Below, in pieces: positions 37,323 through 48,025 of a stretch of 64,000 nucleotides of DNA. This DNA comes from Dongshaea marina (GTDB lineage: Bacteria > Pseudomonadota > Gammaproteobacteria > Enterobacterales > Aeromonadaceae): assembly GCF_003072645.1 (NCBI RefSeq), contig NZ_CP028897.1, forward strand, positions 3,113,658 to 3,177,657, written 5' to 3'. The position numbers and the translations under genes were made by a program. Under the pieces are notes generated by a model. That model was not told the DNA's origin and searched no databases. It saw only the letters and a program-made list of their open reading frames with translations. Every line of letters begins with the position of its first letter. Within the stretch, counting starts at the first letter, position 1.

Positions 37323-39680
37323 GTGAATCGCATGACAAATAAGCTCTCTCCCACCAGCACTCACTGGGGAAATTACCTGATTGAAGCAAACCGGCAGCAG
37401 TTGAAGGCTGTACATGCTTACTCTGCGGACCTTGAGCCCTCTCCCTTGGCCCAATCCCTTTTAAACTCATTTGATACAAACTGCCGAATTACCCAGCCTA
37501 TGGTGCGAGCTGGCTACCTGAAGCAACGCCAGTTAAGTGATGGCTCCATGCGCGGCGCAGAACCTTTTGTCCCCATCTCCTGGGAGCTTGCACTGGAGCT
37601 CGCCGGTGACGCCTTAGCGCAGGTAAAACAGCACTATGGCAATCAGGCGATCTATGCCGGCTCCTATGGATGGTCCAGCGCCGGACGTTTTCACCATGGG
37701 CAAAGCCAGGTCCATCGATTTCTAAATCAGTTTGGTGGATATAGCTTCTCGGTCAACTCCTATTCCTGCGCCGGACTTGAGGTGATCATGCCCTATATCG
37801 TCGGGCAGCCTTTTTCCAGCTTGATGACGCAAGTGCCGACCATAGAGGATATTGCCGAGAATACAGAACTTATGGTCTGCTTTGGTGGCATCCCCCTCAA
37901 GAACACCCAGGTCTCCCCCGGAGGGGTGGGTGCCCACAGTGCACGTTCACAGCTAAAGAAGCTACAAAAAGCGGGCGTTAGTCTGATAAATCTGTCCCCC
38001 ATCCGGGATGATGTGGTCGATTTTTTATCCCCTACCTGGCTCCCCTGCCGACCAAACTCAGATGTCGCCATCATGCTGGCCTTGGCCCATACTCTGGTAC
38101 AGGAAGACCTGCATGACAGAGAGTTTCTGGATGAATATTGCGTTGGCTTCGACCAATTTGTTCCTTACCTGATGGGAGAGGCCGATGGTCAACCCAAGGA
38201 TGCCTGCTGGGCTTCTCGGTTATCTGAAATCCCGGCAGGGACCATCCGTGATCTCGCAAGACGGATGGCCTCACAGCGAACTCTCATCAGCATCAACTGG
38301 TCACTGCAAAGAGCACAGCATGGTGAGCAAGCGCCCTGGATGGCAACCACTCTGGCAGCCATGCTTGGCTATCTTGGATTACCGGGTGCCGGGATTGCTT
38401 ATGGTTTTGGCTGCGCCCATCCGGTAGGGTTTCACGGTCGCCTGTTAATGCCCTTTAAGGTCGCCAGCTTTCCCCAGGGGAATAACCCGGTCAATTGCTT
38501 TATCCCCTCCTCAAGGGTGACGGATATGCTGCTCAATCCAGGTAAGACAATCAGCTACCGGGGAGAAACGCTCACCTTTCCCGACATCAAACTGGTCTAT
38601 TGGGTCGGCGGTAATCCGTTTCACCACCACCAGGATCTCAATCGATTACGCCGGGGGTGGGCAAAACCTGAAACCATTATCTGCCACGACTCCGTATGGA
38701 CTGCAACCGCACGCCACTCAGATATAGTGCTTCCTGCGACGACTTTTCTTGAGAGAAATGATTTTTCCGGAGGAAGCTTAGATCGCTACCTGTCTCCAAT
38801 GCACAGAGTTTGTGAACCATACGCAAACTCCAGAGATGATTATCTGATCTTTTCTGAACTGGCAAAAAATCTCGGCTTTTCCGAGACGTTCACCGAAGGA
38901 AGAAGCGAAATGCAGTGGATAGAGCACTTGTACCAGGAAACACGTAATAATGCCCGCAAAGCAGGGGTCGAGCTTCCTCAATTCCAGGACTTTTGGAGTG
39001 GACAACAAATCTGCCTGGATGAACAGCTTGAACCAAGCTCTTTTGTCCTTGAAGACTTTCGCCGGGATCGAGCCAGACACCCACTCAAGACCCCATCTGG
39101 TAAAGTAGAGATTTTTTCACAGACAATCGCTTCCTATCAATACCCGGATTGCCATGGCCACCCTCACTGGTATGAAAAGAGCGAGTGGTTAGGCGCTAAG
39201 CGGGCTGAAGATTATCCCCTGCACCTTATCTCAAATCAGCCTAAAACTCGGCTGCACAGTCAATACGATCACGGAAAAATCAGTCAGGACTCAAAAATAC
39301 AGGGACGCGAGCCCGCCAGGATGAACCCACAAGATGCCAGAAGCAGAGGAATACAGGATGGTGATGTGATCCGTCTATTCAACGACCGTGGTCAAATCTT
39401 GGCCGGAGCAATCATATCCGATGGTATTCGTCCCGGAGTTATACAGCTGGCAACCGGAGCCTGGTATGACCCCTTAGAGCCCACGGATCCCAAAAGCCTG
39501 GATGTCCATGGCAATCCAAATGTATTGACCCGGGATCAGGGTACATCCAGCCTTGCTCAGGGGCCAACGGCTCACAGTTGCCTGATCCAGGTTGAGCGAT
39601 TTGATGATGAGCTTCCCCCAATAAAGGCTTTTCATCCCCCCCAACAAATCACTATCGATGAGCTTCCACAGCAAAAGTGA
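37323..39680 (+). CDS. bisC: Cytoplasmic molybdopterin oxidoreductase, BisC-like (biotin/methionine sulfoxide reductase)
   Basis: 785 aa member of the DMSO reductase family, close in length to E. coli BisC (~777). There is no Tat signal and no N-terminal Fe-S cysteine cluster, which fits cytoplasmic BisC rather than TorA/TorZ. Landmarks are YAGSYGWSSAGRFHHGQSQV, NSYSCAGLEVI with the serine ligand of molybdenum, VYWVGGNPFHHHQDLNRL, DIVLPATTFLERND and SNQPKTRLHSQYDHG. It reduces S- or N-oxides using molybdopterin guanine dinucleotide. The start may be GTG at 37323 or ATG at 37332. It stands alone after glpC. Confidence 0.87.
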   Translation: MNRMTNKLSPTSTHWGNYLIEANRQQLKAVHAYSADLEPSPLAQSLLNSFDTNCRITQPMVRAGYLKQRQLSDGSMRGAEPFVPISWELALELAGDALAQVKQHYGNQAIYAGSYGWSSAGRFHHGQSQVHRFLNQFGGYSFSVNSYSCAGLEVIMPYIVGQPFSSLMTQVPTIEDIAENTELMVCFGGIPLKNTQVSPGGVGAHSARSQLKKLQKAGVSLINLSPIRDDVVDFLSPTWLPCRPNSDVAIMLALAHTLVQEDLHDREFLDEYCVGFDQFVPYLMGEADGQPKDACWASRLSEIPAGTIRDLARRMASQRTLISINWSLQRAQHGEQAPWMATTLAAMLGYLGLPGAGIAYGFGCAHPVGFHGRLLMPFKVASFPQGNNPVNCFIPSSRVTDMLLNPGKTISYRGETLTFPDIKLVYWVGGNPFHHHQDLNRLRRGWAKPETIICHDSVWTATARHSDIVLPATTFLERNDFSGGSLDRYLSPMHRVCEPYANSRDDYLIFSELAKNLGFSETFTEGRSEMQWIEHLYQETRNNARKAGVELPQFQDFWSGQQICLDEQLEPSSFVLEDFRRDRARHPLKTPSGKVEIFSQTIASYQYPDCHGHPHWYEKSEWLGAKRAEDYPLHLISNQPKTRLHSQYDHGKISQDSKIQGREPARMNPQDARSRGIQDGDVIRLFNDRGQILAGAIISDGIRPGVIQLATGAWYDPLEPTDPKSLDVHGNPNVLTRDQGTSSLAQGPTAHSCLIQVERFDDELPPIKAFHPPQQITIDELPQQK

Positions 39681-39721
39681 TGACGGCTAATAACGAGTGG
39701 AGCATACAGCCCACTGCTATA

Positions 39722-39765
39722 TGCTGCGGCTCTCGGCTATATCTCTATCATCGAGAGCCGCAGCA
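39722..39765. terminator. Long perfect hairpin after the BisC-like gene
   Basis: TGCTGCGGCTCTCG and CGAGAGCCGCAGCA form a perfect 14-bp stem with a 16-base loop, 42 bases after the stop codon. No T run follows; it may act as a terminator or an mRNA 3'-end hairpin. Confidence 0.5.
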
Positions 39766-39789
39766 CATTGAAGATTAAGGATAAGAGAG

Positions 39790-40545
39790 ATGCAGAATGT
39801 TTATGATGACCCCAACTTTTTTACCGGATATAAGCAGCTAAGAGAAACATCGTCTGGTTTTAATGAAATCCTTGAACAACCTGCCCTGCAATCCCTTTTA
39901 AGCACCATTGAGGATCAAGCTATTTTGGATATCGGCTGCGGGTTTGGTGATTTTTGCCGTTACTGCGTAAAACATGGAGCCAGGAGCGTCATCGGCATCG
40001 ACCCCTCGCGAAAAATGCTTGAGCAAGCTCAGGAAGAAACAACAGCTCCTCAGATCAAATACCTCTGTACAGGCATAGAGAAGGCGGAATTTAACAATAA
40101 TCAGTTTGATATCATCGTCTCTTCACTGGCTTTTCATTATGTGAAAGACTTTAATTCTATCGCTGTCAAGCTCTATCACTGGTTAAAGCCAAACGGCATA
40201 CTGGTATTTTCTGTTGAACATCCCATCTGTACCTCCAACTCCTATAGCGCAGCAGGTGAGGATATACATGGTTCACTTTTCCCCGTCAGGAACTATCGGG
40301 ATGAAACTCTATTCTTACAAAACTGGCTCATTAGTGGCGTAGAAAAATACCACCGCACAACATCAAGCTACATGAACGCACTCTTGAACAATCAGCTCTC
40401 AATAAGAAAAGTTTTAGAGCCCATGCCAACAGATGAACAGATACGAGAGCAGCCAAGCCTGGCAATTCACGCCATTCGGCCACCTCTTCTCATCATCTCA
40501 GCCCAGAAAGATACAGCTCCTTATATTGAGGGGCAACGAACATAA
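39790..40545 (+). CDS. Class I SAM-dependent methyltransferase
   Basis: 251 aa. The SAM-binding fold is clear: ILDIGCGFGDFCRYCVKHG (motif I), VIGIDPSRKMLEQAQ (motif II), FDIIVSSLAFHYVKDF (motif IV) and LKPNGILVFSVEHPI. It is a UbiE/Methyltransf_11-type protein; the methyl acceptor cannot be inferred. The ATG has an AAGAGAG ribosome site 25 bases after the long hairpin. Base composition is more AT-rich than the flanking glp and psu genes, which may hint at acquisition. Confidence 0.87.
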   Translation: MQNVYDDPNFFTGYKQLRETSSGFNEILEQPALQSLLSTIEDQAILDIGCGFGDFCRYCVKHGARSVIGIDPSRKMLEQAQEETTAPQIKYLCTGIEKAEFNNNQFDIIVSSLAFHYVKDFNSIAVKLYHWLKPNGILVFSVEHPICTSNSYSAAGEDIHGSLFPVRNYRDETLFLQNWLISGVEKYHRTTSSYMNALLNNQLSIRKVLEPMPTDEQIREQPSLAIHAIRPPLLIISAQKDTAPYIEGQRT

Positions 40546-40567
40546 CCCCGTGATCCACGAGCGCCTT

Positions 40568-40591
40568 CAGAGGAGAAGAATCTCTCCTCTG
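40568..40591. terminator. Hairpin between methyltransferase and psuG genes
   Basis: CAGAGGAGA and TCTCCTCTG form a 9-bp stem with a six-base loop between convergent genes. It is followed on the plus strand by a modestly T-rich stretch (TTCGTTGCCTTTTCT). Confidence 0.45.
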
Positions 40592-40638
40592 TTCGTTGCC
40601 TTTTCTGACTAACTGACAGCTCACGACTCAGCTATAGA

Positions 40639-41564
40639 TCACTTCCGATGCAACTGACTATACTGAATTGCGATCTGCGCCCCAAGACGGGCGTTGTTGA
40701 GCACCAACTCAATATTGGCGTCCAGGCTGCTCCCCTGAGTCTTCTCCACCACCTTAGACAGTAGGAAGGGGGTGCTCAGCTTGCCGGTGATCCCTTTTTC
40801 ATTCATCTCGCAAATTGCATCACTGATGATCGCCTCCATCCGGGCTGGATCCAGGGCATATTCTTGGGGAATCGGATTGGCGATGACGGCGCCACCTCCC
40901 AACCCAAGATCCCACTTCGCCTTGAGGGCCCGGGCAACCCCTCAGCACTGTCTAAGCGGTACTCTAAGCCAAATTCGCTCTCGCGGCAGTAAAAGGCGGG
41001 CAAGGTGTCACACCGATAACCGATGACAGGCACGCCGCGGGTCTCCAGATACTCCAGGGTCAGCCCCAGATCCAGTATCGATTTGGCTCCGGCACACACC
41101 ACAGCCACTTCGGTCTGTGCCAGCTCCTCCAGATCGGCAGAGATATCGAAAGTTTCGGTTGCTCCTCTATGTACCCCACCGATACCACCGGTGGCAAAAA
41201 CCCGGATCCCGACCATGGCCGCAATGATCATGGTGGCTGCGACTGTAGTCGCTCCATCCTGGCGAGCACTCACCACCAACGGCAAATCACGACGACTCAC
41301 CTTACTCACCTGGGTGCCCTGCTGCCCCAGGTGGCGGATCTGCTCCTCACTCAGTCCCACCTTGAGCCGCCCATCTAAAATGGCGATGGTGGCCGGAATC
41401 GCTCCCTGCTCACGGATCTGTCGCTCAACCTCAAGGGCCGTCTCGGCATTCCGCGGATAAGGCATGCCATGGGAGATAATGGTTGATTCAAGGGCAACCA
41501 CCGGCTGATGATTCTCTATCGCCTTGAGGATCTCGGGCTGAATATCAAGATAAGCTGTTAACAT
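40639..41564 (-). pseudogene. psuG: Pseudouridine-5'-phosphate glycosidase PsuG, split by a one-base frameshift
   Basis: Repaired length is ~308 aa, close to E. coli PsuG. It reversibly cleaves the C-C glycosidic bond of pseudouridine 5'-phosphate to uracil and ribose 5-phosphate. The N-terminal 220 residues show [38 protein letters not shown] and [17 protein letters not shown]. After RLDSAEG the frame is lost; one base added to the run at 40938-40941 restores [20 protein letters not shown] and the C-terminal GKLSTPFLLSKVVEKTQG. It overlaps the kinase gene by 7 bases, so the pair is coupled. Confidence 0.9.
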
Positions 41565-42652
41565 GCGAAGGCCTCCAGGCGTTGTTCAATGGTCGTTTGA
41601 GATAATCTAGGGTGAATGGTTTGCGGATCGGAGAGGGTCAGCTCAGCAGCGGCTAATCCAAAGCGCAGCGCTCTTTCATCCTCCCAGCCCTCCAGGTGGG
41701 CATGGGCCAGGGCGCCGAGCAACGCATCACCCGCACCATTGGCGTTGCACAGCTCCACGCTGTGGGCCTTGAGCTGTAATGGTTCGCAGCCCTGAGAACT
41801 CAGGTAGCACCCCTGCTCTCCCAGGCTCAGGCAAAGCCTCTGTACACCTTGCTGGTGAAACCAGTCACCGATCCGCTTGAGATCTTTGGGGGTATTAAAG
41901 GCGATCCCACTTAAGTACTCGGCCTCGGCCCGATTGGGCTTGAGAGTATGAATTTTACTTAAGAGTGGCTGGATTTTTGATGCCTTACAACGGGATACGG
42001 TATCCACAAACAGCGGCACACCGGGGGCGCTGTCGGTTATCGCTTCCAGGGTTTCCTGAGGCAGGTTGCAATCGGCAATAATCAATGAAGCATGGCTCAG
42101 CAGGCTGCGGTGAGAATAGACCAGCTCTGCTGATAACTGCTCAACGATCGCCATATCATTGACCGCGGTATGCAGCTCACCATCGGGGTTCAATAAAGAG
42201 AGGTATACAGAGGTTGCTTGGTCTGGCAACTGCAGGACCAAAGAGGTATCCACACCACTGGCCCGGGTATCCTGCAATAAGCGATCTCCATGGGGATCGC
42301 AACCGACCGCACTGATAAGGCGCACCTGCTGCCCGAGCCTTGCCAGGTTTTCGGCCACATTACGGGCAACCCCGCCGGCCGAGATAGTGACCCCACCAGG
42401 GTTCGACTCACCCAGATCCAGTTGCTGCATCCCACGGCCACAGATATCGATATTGGCTCCACCCACGACCACCGCATAGGTGGGCTCAGACAGGACATAG
42501 CCCTTGCCCAGGATCAATCCCTTACGGGTCAGATTCATGATGTGACTGGCAACCGCCGAACGGCTGATCCCAAGGTTTTGGGCAAGCTGCTGCTGTGAGA
42601 TCATCGGATCATCACGTAGCAGGGCCAGGAGTTGTTGCTCTCGTTGCGTCAT
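41558..42652 (-). CDS. psuK: Pseudouridine kinase with N-terminal helix-turn-helix (PsuK/YeiI-like)
   Basis: About 364 aa. Residues ~1-55 form a winged helix-turn-helix ([20 protein letters not shown]), and residues ~58-364 a PfkB sugar kinase ([44 protein letters not shown] with the catalytic Asp). It phosphorylates pseudouridine to feed PsuG; the DNA-binding domain suggests it also regulates its own operon, as proposed for YeiI-like proteins. I start at the ATG giving MTQREQQLL; the frame extends 31 codons further without a better site. It overlaps psuG. Confidence 0.88.
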   Translation of the reverse strand: MTQREQQLLALLRDDPMISQQQLAQNLGISRSAVASHIMNLTRKGLILGKGYVLSEPTYAVVVGGANIDICGRGMQQLDLGESNPGGVTISAGGVARNVAENLARLGQQVRLISAVGCDPHGDRLLQDTRASGVDTSLVLQLPDQATSVYLSLLNPDGELHTAVNDMAIVEQLSAELVYSHRSLLSHASLIIADCNLPQETLEAITDSAPGVPLFVDTVSRCKASKIQPLLSKIHTLKPNRAEAEYLSGIAFNTPKDLKRIGDWFHQQGVQRLCLSLGEQGCYLSSQGCEPLQLKAHSVELCNANGAGDALLGALAHAHLEGWEDERALRFGLAAAELTLSDPQTIHPRLSQTTIEQRLEAFAC

Positions 42653-43286
42653 AGACTTTTGTCCATCAACCAAACATGTGTCTATATTATGATGGCACAA
42701 AATCTCTGCTGTGATCGGACTCACAATCCAACGAAATCGGCTCAAACAGGGTTTTTCCAGTGGGAAGATAATTTACTCGGCCCCTGAATGAAAAGATTAA
42801 GTTAGCTCCCGGTAATGAGCGCCTATTCTGCAGGGAGCCTGTTTCTTTCAAGGCAGGCCACTATCTGGAGACCAGGTGCCTTTAGATCAACAAGCTGATC
42901 GACGACTTCAACAAAGGATATCAAGCACTTTCCAAAGAAGATTTAGATAATAGCCACCAACTTATCATGGTTAATTAAATAAACAGAGAGCTCCATTGAT
43001 TTCACCTTATAGGTAATAAATCCTCTAGTCACTCTGGTAAAATATAAAATACTTTGATATAAATACGCCCTAACTGCCTCTTCTCTCGGGTTCCCACACC
43101 CAACAACTCTTAAAGCCACCTTTAAGATATACACTTACCACACTTGGTAAAATTAGCCTGGCACATTGAATTTTCAATTTTTTGTCCACTTTTGTCATTT
43201 TAATTATTTAATGACAATTGCCTTCTATTGCCTATTCATAGCGTTACAAAGTGTCGCGGCTTAACCAACCCACAGAGAAGTATTAA
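42653..43286. other. Intergenic region, no convincing gene
   Basis: 634 bases. A 30-codon open stretch at 42886-42978 (INKLIDDFNKGYQALSKED...) lacks a start codon and may be a remnant. A 63-codon minus frame at 42943-43134 has poor coding character. The part before sulP is AT-rich and presumably holds its promoter. Confidence 0.45.
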
Positions 43287-44729
43287 ATGTTGACTAATTT
43301 CAAAAAAAACTGGCTATCCAATATTCGTGGTGACACTCTTTCAGGAATCGTTGTTGCACTTGCACTAATCCCAGAAGCAATCGCTTTTTCTATCATTGCC
43401 GGAGTCGATCCAAAAGTTGGGCTCTACGCCTCATTCTGTATTGCGGTGGTCACGGCTCTTGCCGGAGGAAGAGCAGGAATGATCTCCGGAGCCACTGGCG
43501 CAATGGCTTTGCTCATGGTCACCCTCGTCAAAGAGCATGGACTACAGTATTTACTTTGCGCAACCCTGTTGACAGGGGTGCTACAAATTATTTTCGGCTA
43601 TCTCAACCTCGGTAATTTAATTCGTTTTGTCTCCAGCTCTGTGGTAACCGGATTTGTAAACTCTCTTGCAATTCTGATCTTTATGGCCCAGCTTCCTGAA
43701 ATCACGCATGCCCCCATGACCGTGTATGCATTAGTAGGGATTGGCTTGTTGATCATATATCTTTTCCCCTTTATTCCACTGATTGGAAAGTTACTCCCCT
43801 CACCATTAATCTGTATCCTCATCTTGACTCTGGTATCCACATATTTTGAACTGAATGTGCATACTGTCGGAGATATGGGGCAGTTACCCAGCACTTTACC
43901 AATTTTTCTTTGGCCACAAGTGCCTTTAACCTTGCATACCCTGTATATCATCCTTCCCTACTCAGTTGCACTTGCGCTGGTTGGATTACTTGAGTCGATG
44001 ATGACAGTAACCATTATCGACGAATTAACAAACACAACCAGTCATAGAAACCGTGAATGTAAAGGCCAGGGATTGGCAAACATTGTTTCCGGAATGATGG
44101 GAGGAATGGCTGGATGTGCAATGATAGGTCAATCTATGATCAATATTAAATCCGGTGGCCGTAGTCGACTTTCAACATTATTTGCAGGCATCTTTCTTTT
44201 ATTCATGGTGCTTTGTTTGGATAATTGGATCCGTCAGATCCCTATGGCAGCATTAGTAGCTATCATGATCATGGTGTCCATAGGAACCTTCTCCTGGGAT
44301 TCGATCCTTCATCTGAAACGACACCCGCTCACAAATAATATCATCATGTTAGTCACAGTCGTTGCTGTGGTTGCAACGGAAAACCTGGCTATCGGAGTCT
44401 TGATTGGCGTATTTCTTAGTGCGTTATTTTTCGCACAAAAAATTGCACATCGGATGGAGGTTGAAAGAGTCGGTGAAGAGAACAGTAAAGTGCAAACGTA
44501 CAGGGTCAGAGGCCATGTATTCTTCGCCTCGACAGAACGATTCATCTCCTCTTTTGACTCTAAGGAAGCATTAGACCATGTGGTTATCGACCTTGCCGGC
44601 GCCCACTTTTGGGATATTTGTGCGATGACGGCCCTCGATAAAGTCGTACTCAAACTCCAGAATCAGGGAGCACAAATTGATCTACTCCATTTTGATAGAG
44701 CCAAAGCAGACTATTTCAGGCACCTATAG
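43287..44729 (+). CDS. SulP family anion transporter with STAS domain
   Basis: 480 aa. Residues ~1-390 form a polytopic SLC26/SulP transporter ([53 protein letters not shown]), and residues ~400-480 a short STAS domain ([33 protein letters not shown]). It imports sulfate, bicarbonate or a dicarboxylate; the substrate is not predictable. The GAAG ribosome site is weak. It stands alone behind a terminator and has AT-richer codon use than nearby genes. Confidence 0.92.
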   Translation: MLTNFKKNWLSNIRGDTLSGIVVALALIPEAIAFSIIAGVDPKVGLYASFCIAVVTALAGGRAGMISGATGAMALLMVTLVKEHGLQYLLCATLLTGVLQIIFGYLNLGNLIRFVSSSVVTGFVNSLAILIFMAQLPEITHAPMTVYALVGIGLLIIYLFPFIPLIGKLLPSPLICILILTLVSTYFELNVHTVGDMGQLPSTLPIFLWPQVPLTLHTLYIILPYSVALALVGLLESMMTVTIIDELTNTTSHRNRECKGQGLANIVSGMMGGMAGCAMIGQSMINIKSGGRSRLSTLFAGIFLLFMVLCLDNWIRQIPMAALVAIMIMVSIGTFSWDSILHLKRHPLTNNIIMLVTVVAVVATENLAIGVLIGVFLSALFFAQKIAHRMEVERVGEENSKVQTYRVRGHVFFASTERFISSFDSKEALDHVVIDLAGAHFWDICAMTALDKVVLKLQNQGAQIDLLHFDRAKADYFRHL

Positions 44730-44748
44730 ATAATCCGGCTCAGTATAT

Positions 44749-44773
44749 AGCACCAGCATATTGGTGCTTTTTA
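44749..44773 (+). terminator. Rho-independent terminator of the sulP gene
   Basis: AGCACCA and TGGTGCT form a 7-bp stem with a six-base loop followed by TTTTTAATC, 19 bases after the stop codon. Confidence 0.8.
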
Positions 44774-44997
44774 ATCTTTGTTGCTGATGCCTGAATTACA
44801 TTCATCAGCACCTCGTTATAAATCTACCCCAGGATGCAGATACCAGCCCCTCATGATATAAACTACGCACTTGAAACATGACTCTTGTTTATCATGGATC
44901 TAAAAGATCCCCGCATCCCTGTTGGTTGCAGCCACATAAATCATCCTTTTATCACGCTGCAATAAACTGAGTTGATATCATCAACCAACTCCCGTGA

Positions 44998-45612
44998 CTA
45001 GCCTTTAATCGCCAGAAAGGACCCTGCCCCCAGCATAATCGAGGCCGCAAGCCGGTTGATCCGGCGAGCACTCCTCGGGGAGTGCAGCAGCCGGCGCGCC
45101 GAGGCTGCGGCATAGGATACCAGCATCAGGCCAGACATCAGTGCAACCAGGGTCAGCACAGCGGCCAGAGCGATTCCCTGGGAGTTAAGCTGGGTCACAT
45201 CCATGAAGGTGGGCAGGAAGGCGATATAAAACAGGATCACCTTGGGGTTAGAAGCGGAGATCATAAATCCACTTAGAAAACTCATCTTGCCACCTGCTCC
45301 CTGAAAGCTTGCTTCATCCATCAGCTGATCCGAGGTTCGCCACATTTTCCACCCCAAATAGATGAGATAAGCGGCCCCCATCCAGCGGATCAGGGTAAAA
45401 GCATCCTCCCAGTGGTGTGCCACTGCAGCCAGACCATAACAGGCAAGGATCAAGTAGACGATATCACTACAAGCCATACCAAACGCAAGCCAAAAACAGG
45501 AGCGCGTCCCGGATCTCAGTGCCCGGGCCAATAGAGCGATAACTCCAGGCCCGGGGGTCACAGAAAAAATAAAAATTGCGATAAAAAATGTCACTGCGCT
45601 TTCAAAAGACAC
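44998..45612 (-). CDS. LysE/RhtB-family amino acid exporter
   Basis: 204 aa with six hydrophobic segments. The N-terminus TFFIAIFIFSVTPGPGVIAL and LRSGTRSCFWLAFGMACSD is the LysE signature, followed by GAAYLIYLGWKMWR and FMISASNPKVILFYIAFLP. Such proteins export amino acids such as homoserine, threonine or lysine; the substrate is unknown. The ATG codes MSFESAVTFF. No regulator gene of the usual adjacent type is present. Confidence 0.9.
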   Translation of the reverse strand: MSFESAVTFFIAIFIFSVTPGPGVIALLARALRSGTRSCFWLAFGMACSDIVYLILACYGLAAVAHHWEDAFTLIRWMGAAYLIYLGWKMWRTSDQLMDEASFQGAGGKMSFLSGFMISASNPKVILFYIAFLPTFMDVTQLNSQGIALAAVLTLVALMSGLMLVSYAAASARRLLHSPRSARRINRLAASIMLGAGSFLAIKG

Positions 45613-45835
45613 CCGAACCTCCCGTCTGATTCACCCTGCCCCTGGGCTGGCTTAAACCCTGATGCTACCTCTTTTGCTCATCCGAGTACATCGAGTGCAT
45701 CCCAAATAACTGAGTGCGATAAGTCCCTCCAACCGACTCCTGTTGCTCTCGCATTTTGCCAACAACAACCTTTATTTTTGTGGTCAAATTCAGTAGCATC
45801 CTCAGCCGCAATTCATCAATGAAATAACAAGAATC

Positions 45836-46417
45836 ATGGCTTCTCTTCACTACAAATATGCCGCGATGAACTCAGGGAAATCCACCCAGTTGATCCAGGC
45901 ACACTTTAACTATTGTGAGCGCGGGATGCGCCCCCTGGCGATGCTTCCGGCGATCGATGATCGCTATGGTGAGGGCGTTATCGCAGCACGCGTTGGCTTG
46001 CAGCTGGATGTCGAAACCTTCCACAATGACACCAACCTGTTTGATGCAATCGCCACCCATCATGCCAATGAAACCATCGATGTCTTTATCGTGGATGAGG
46101 CACAATTTCTGACCAAGACCCAGGTCTATCAACTGGCACAGGTGGTTGATCAGCTCAAGATCCCGGTGATCGCCTATGGGCTGAAGAGTGATTTTCGTGG
46201 CGAGCTGTTTGAAGGCTCCTATCACCTCTTATGCCTGGCCGATAAGCTCGAAGAGATCAAGACCATCTGCTGGTGTGGTAACAAGGCCCATATGAATGCC
46301 AGGGTCGCCGAAAATGGCGAGGTACTGCATCATGGTGAACAAATTGAGATCGGCGGAAACGAGCGTTATGTGGCTCTTTGCCGCAAGCATTATATCGAGG
46401 GTAAGGCTTTCGCCTGA
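45836..46417 (+). CDS. tdk: Thymidine kinase
   Basis: 193 aa type II thymidine kinase, cytosolic salvage enzyme making dTMP from thymidine and ATP. It has the P-loop YAAMNSGKSTQLIQ, the catalytic segment FIVDEAQFLTKTQV, the lasso region YGLKSDFRGELFEGSYHLL and zinc ligands in CWCGNKAHMNAR and the late Cys-His pair (LCRKHY). Length is typical. It starts at the ATG giving MASLHYKYAAMNSG. Two hairpins follow the stop. Confidence 0.95.
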   Translation: MASLHYKYAAMNSGKSTQLIQAHFNYCERGMRPLAMLPAIDDRYGEGVIAARVGLQLDVETFHNDTNLFDAIATHHANETIDVFIVDEAQFLTKTQVYQLAQVVDQLKIPVIAYGLKSDFRGELFEGSYHLLCLADKLEEIKTICWCGNKAHMNARVAENGEVLHHGEQIEIGGNERYVALCRKHYIEGKAFA

Positions 46418-46427
46418 TGCGGATCCT

Positions 46428-46478
46428 GTTCCCTTGAAAAGGGAACGCCCACTTCGAAGGCTTAGAACGAAGTGGGCG
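46428..46478. terminator. Tandem hairpins after tdk
   Basis: GTTCCC/GGGAAC (46428-46446) and CGCCCACTTCG/CGAAGTGGGCG (46446-46478, 11-bp stem) lie back to back just after tdk. They lack T runs but probably end or stabilise the transcript. Confidence 0.5.
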
Positions 46479-46621
46479 CATAGGCTTGGATTAGGATACG
46501 TAAACAAACACAGGGACAACATCCATGTTGCTAGACAACCGTTGCAGTTAATTCGTATCACTGGTTAATAAGGCAGTCGAAAAACCCAATAGTTCCCGGC
46601 AAAGCGAAAATAATTAAAAAT

Positions 46622-47850
46622 TTATCCTGCCCATCTGACAGTGCGGCTCAAGTGACGCCAAATGATCGGCAAAAAACGGCTCTGCCAGAGGATCATCCCC
46701 CAACCAGGACGGTTGCCAGCAGATAAAACTCCCCAAGCTGCAGGGGATCCGCTACCCAATGATTGATAATAAGGCCGGTTAACCCCGCAACCAGGGTCAT
46801 CTTCAGGGCCCCGGATACGGCAACCACAGCTCCCGAGCAGTTTCGTTCGGAGCCACACCCCAACAGCATGCTCTCCCCTATCGGCAAAATCAACCCCTTG
46901 GCCAGAACCATCAGGGTATAGGCTCCGATCAACTGAACCAGGGTTAGTGGTTGCCAAACCAACCAGGCTCCTGCCAGGGCTAATGACAGGGCTCCGGCAG
47001 CCAAAGTCCCATAATCCCCGAAATAGCGGCGCAATGATCCCACCAAAATGCTGCCAACACAGAGCCCGAGAGCCGGGATCATCATCAACTTGCCAAAGGT
47101 TGCCACCGACAAGCCAAATTTTTTCTCTATAAAAAATGGCAGGACCGACATAGACACCACGGTCGTCAGATAAAGAAGCCAAACATACACCGCGGGCAGC
47201 AGCATGCTGTAATTAGCCAACACCTTCCGGTAGCGAGGCCACAATTCAGCCAGAGAAAATCCCTGGGGTAACCCGGCATCCCTCTCATCGAGAAGCCAGC
47301 ACACCAGGGCTATAACCAACAACAGGTAAACCGCTACACAGAGAAATACCGCGCGCCATCCCCAGGTATCACTGAGCACGCCACCCAAAGCGGGGATCAG
47401 GATCCGCACCAAGGAAGCGACCAGGGTAAACCAGGCCATCATCTTCGCCAGGTGCTGGCGCTGGTAGCGATCACTGATGACACAGCGGGCCAAGATGGAG
47501 GCACTGGAAGCCCCGATGCCCTCCAACAGGCGCCCAACCAGTAACAGCCCAAAATGCTCCCCACAGATGAGACAGAGCAGGCATCCCCCCAGATAGATAA
47601 GTTGCCCCCGGATAAAAACCCTTTTACGGCCCACCGCATCGGACCAGGGCCCATAAAAAAGCTGGGCTGCGCCAAAACCGATGAGATAAATGGTGATGAG
47701 CCATTGAGTTTGTGAGGGGGTCGTTGAAAAGTCCTTTGCCATAACCGGCAGTGACGGCATATAAATTGAGATGCCGATCTGTGCGGTCGATAGGATCAGG
47801 ATCGCCAACAGCAGCGTTCGGGTCGACAGAGCCCACGCTTTTTTTGACAT
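46622..47850 (-). pseudogene. MFS exporter A (Bcr/CflA/EmrD type), frameshifted near its C-terminus
   Basis: The main frame gives 385 aa of a DHA1 drug:H+ antiporter (IGISIYMPSLPVMAKDF, YGPWSDAVGRKRVF, GRLLEGIGASSASILARCV). It stops at TGA in VLVGG; adding one base to the C5 run at 46697-46701 continues as MILWQSRFLPIIWRH and ends at 46622, giving ~409 aa like its intact neighbour. The start has GGGAGTG upstream. One of three paralogues within 5.3 kb sharing YGPWSD.IGR and SASILAR motifs, probably from tandem duplication. Confidence 0.85.
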
Positions 47851-48025
47851 GAATCACTCCCGGAGATCATGTTCACAGCTAAAGGAGCAAGCTTTTTGGA
47901 AAAGCGCTGCTCCGGTGCTCAGTGAGAAAAGAGAATATCGGCAGGGGCGATTAGCAGTATTGGCTTGCTGGCCCCCCACAAGGCGCCAGCAGCATAGCAC
48001 TCCCCAGGAGTGGACTCAATCCAAG

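Noticed and set aside
42886-42978. 30-codon plus-strand stretch reading INKLIDDFNKGYQALSKED
   Set aside because: Looks protein-like but has no start codon and an in-frame stop directly upstream; at best a remnant, so not called as a gene.
42943-43134. 63-codon minus-strand frame upstream of sulP
   Set aside because: Poor coding character, no ribosome site, no recognisable family, and it lies in an AT-rich promoter region.
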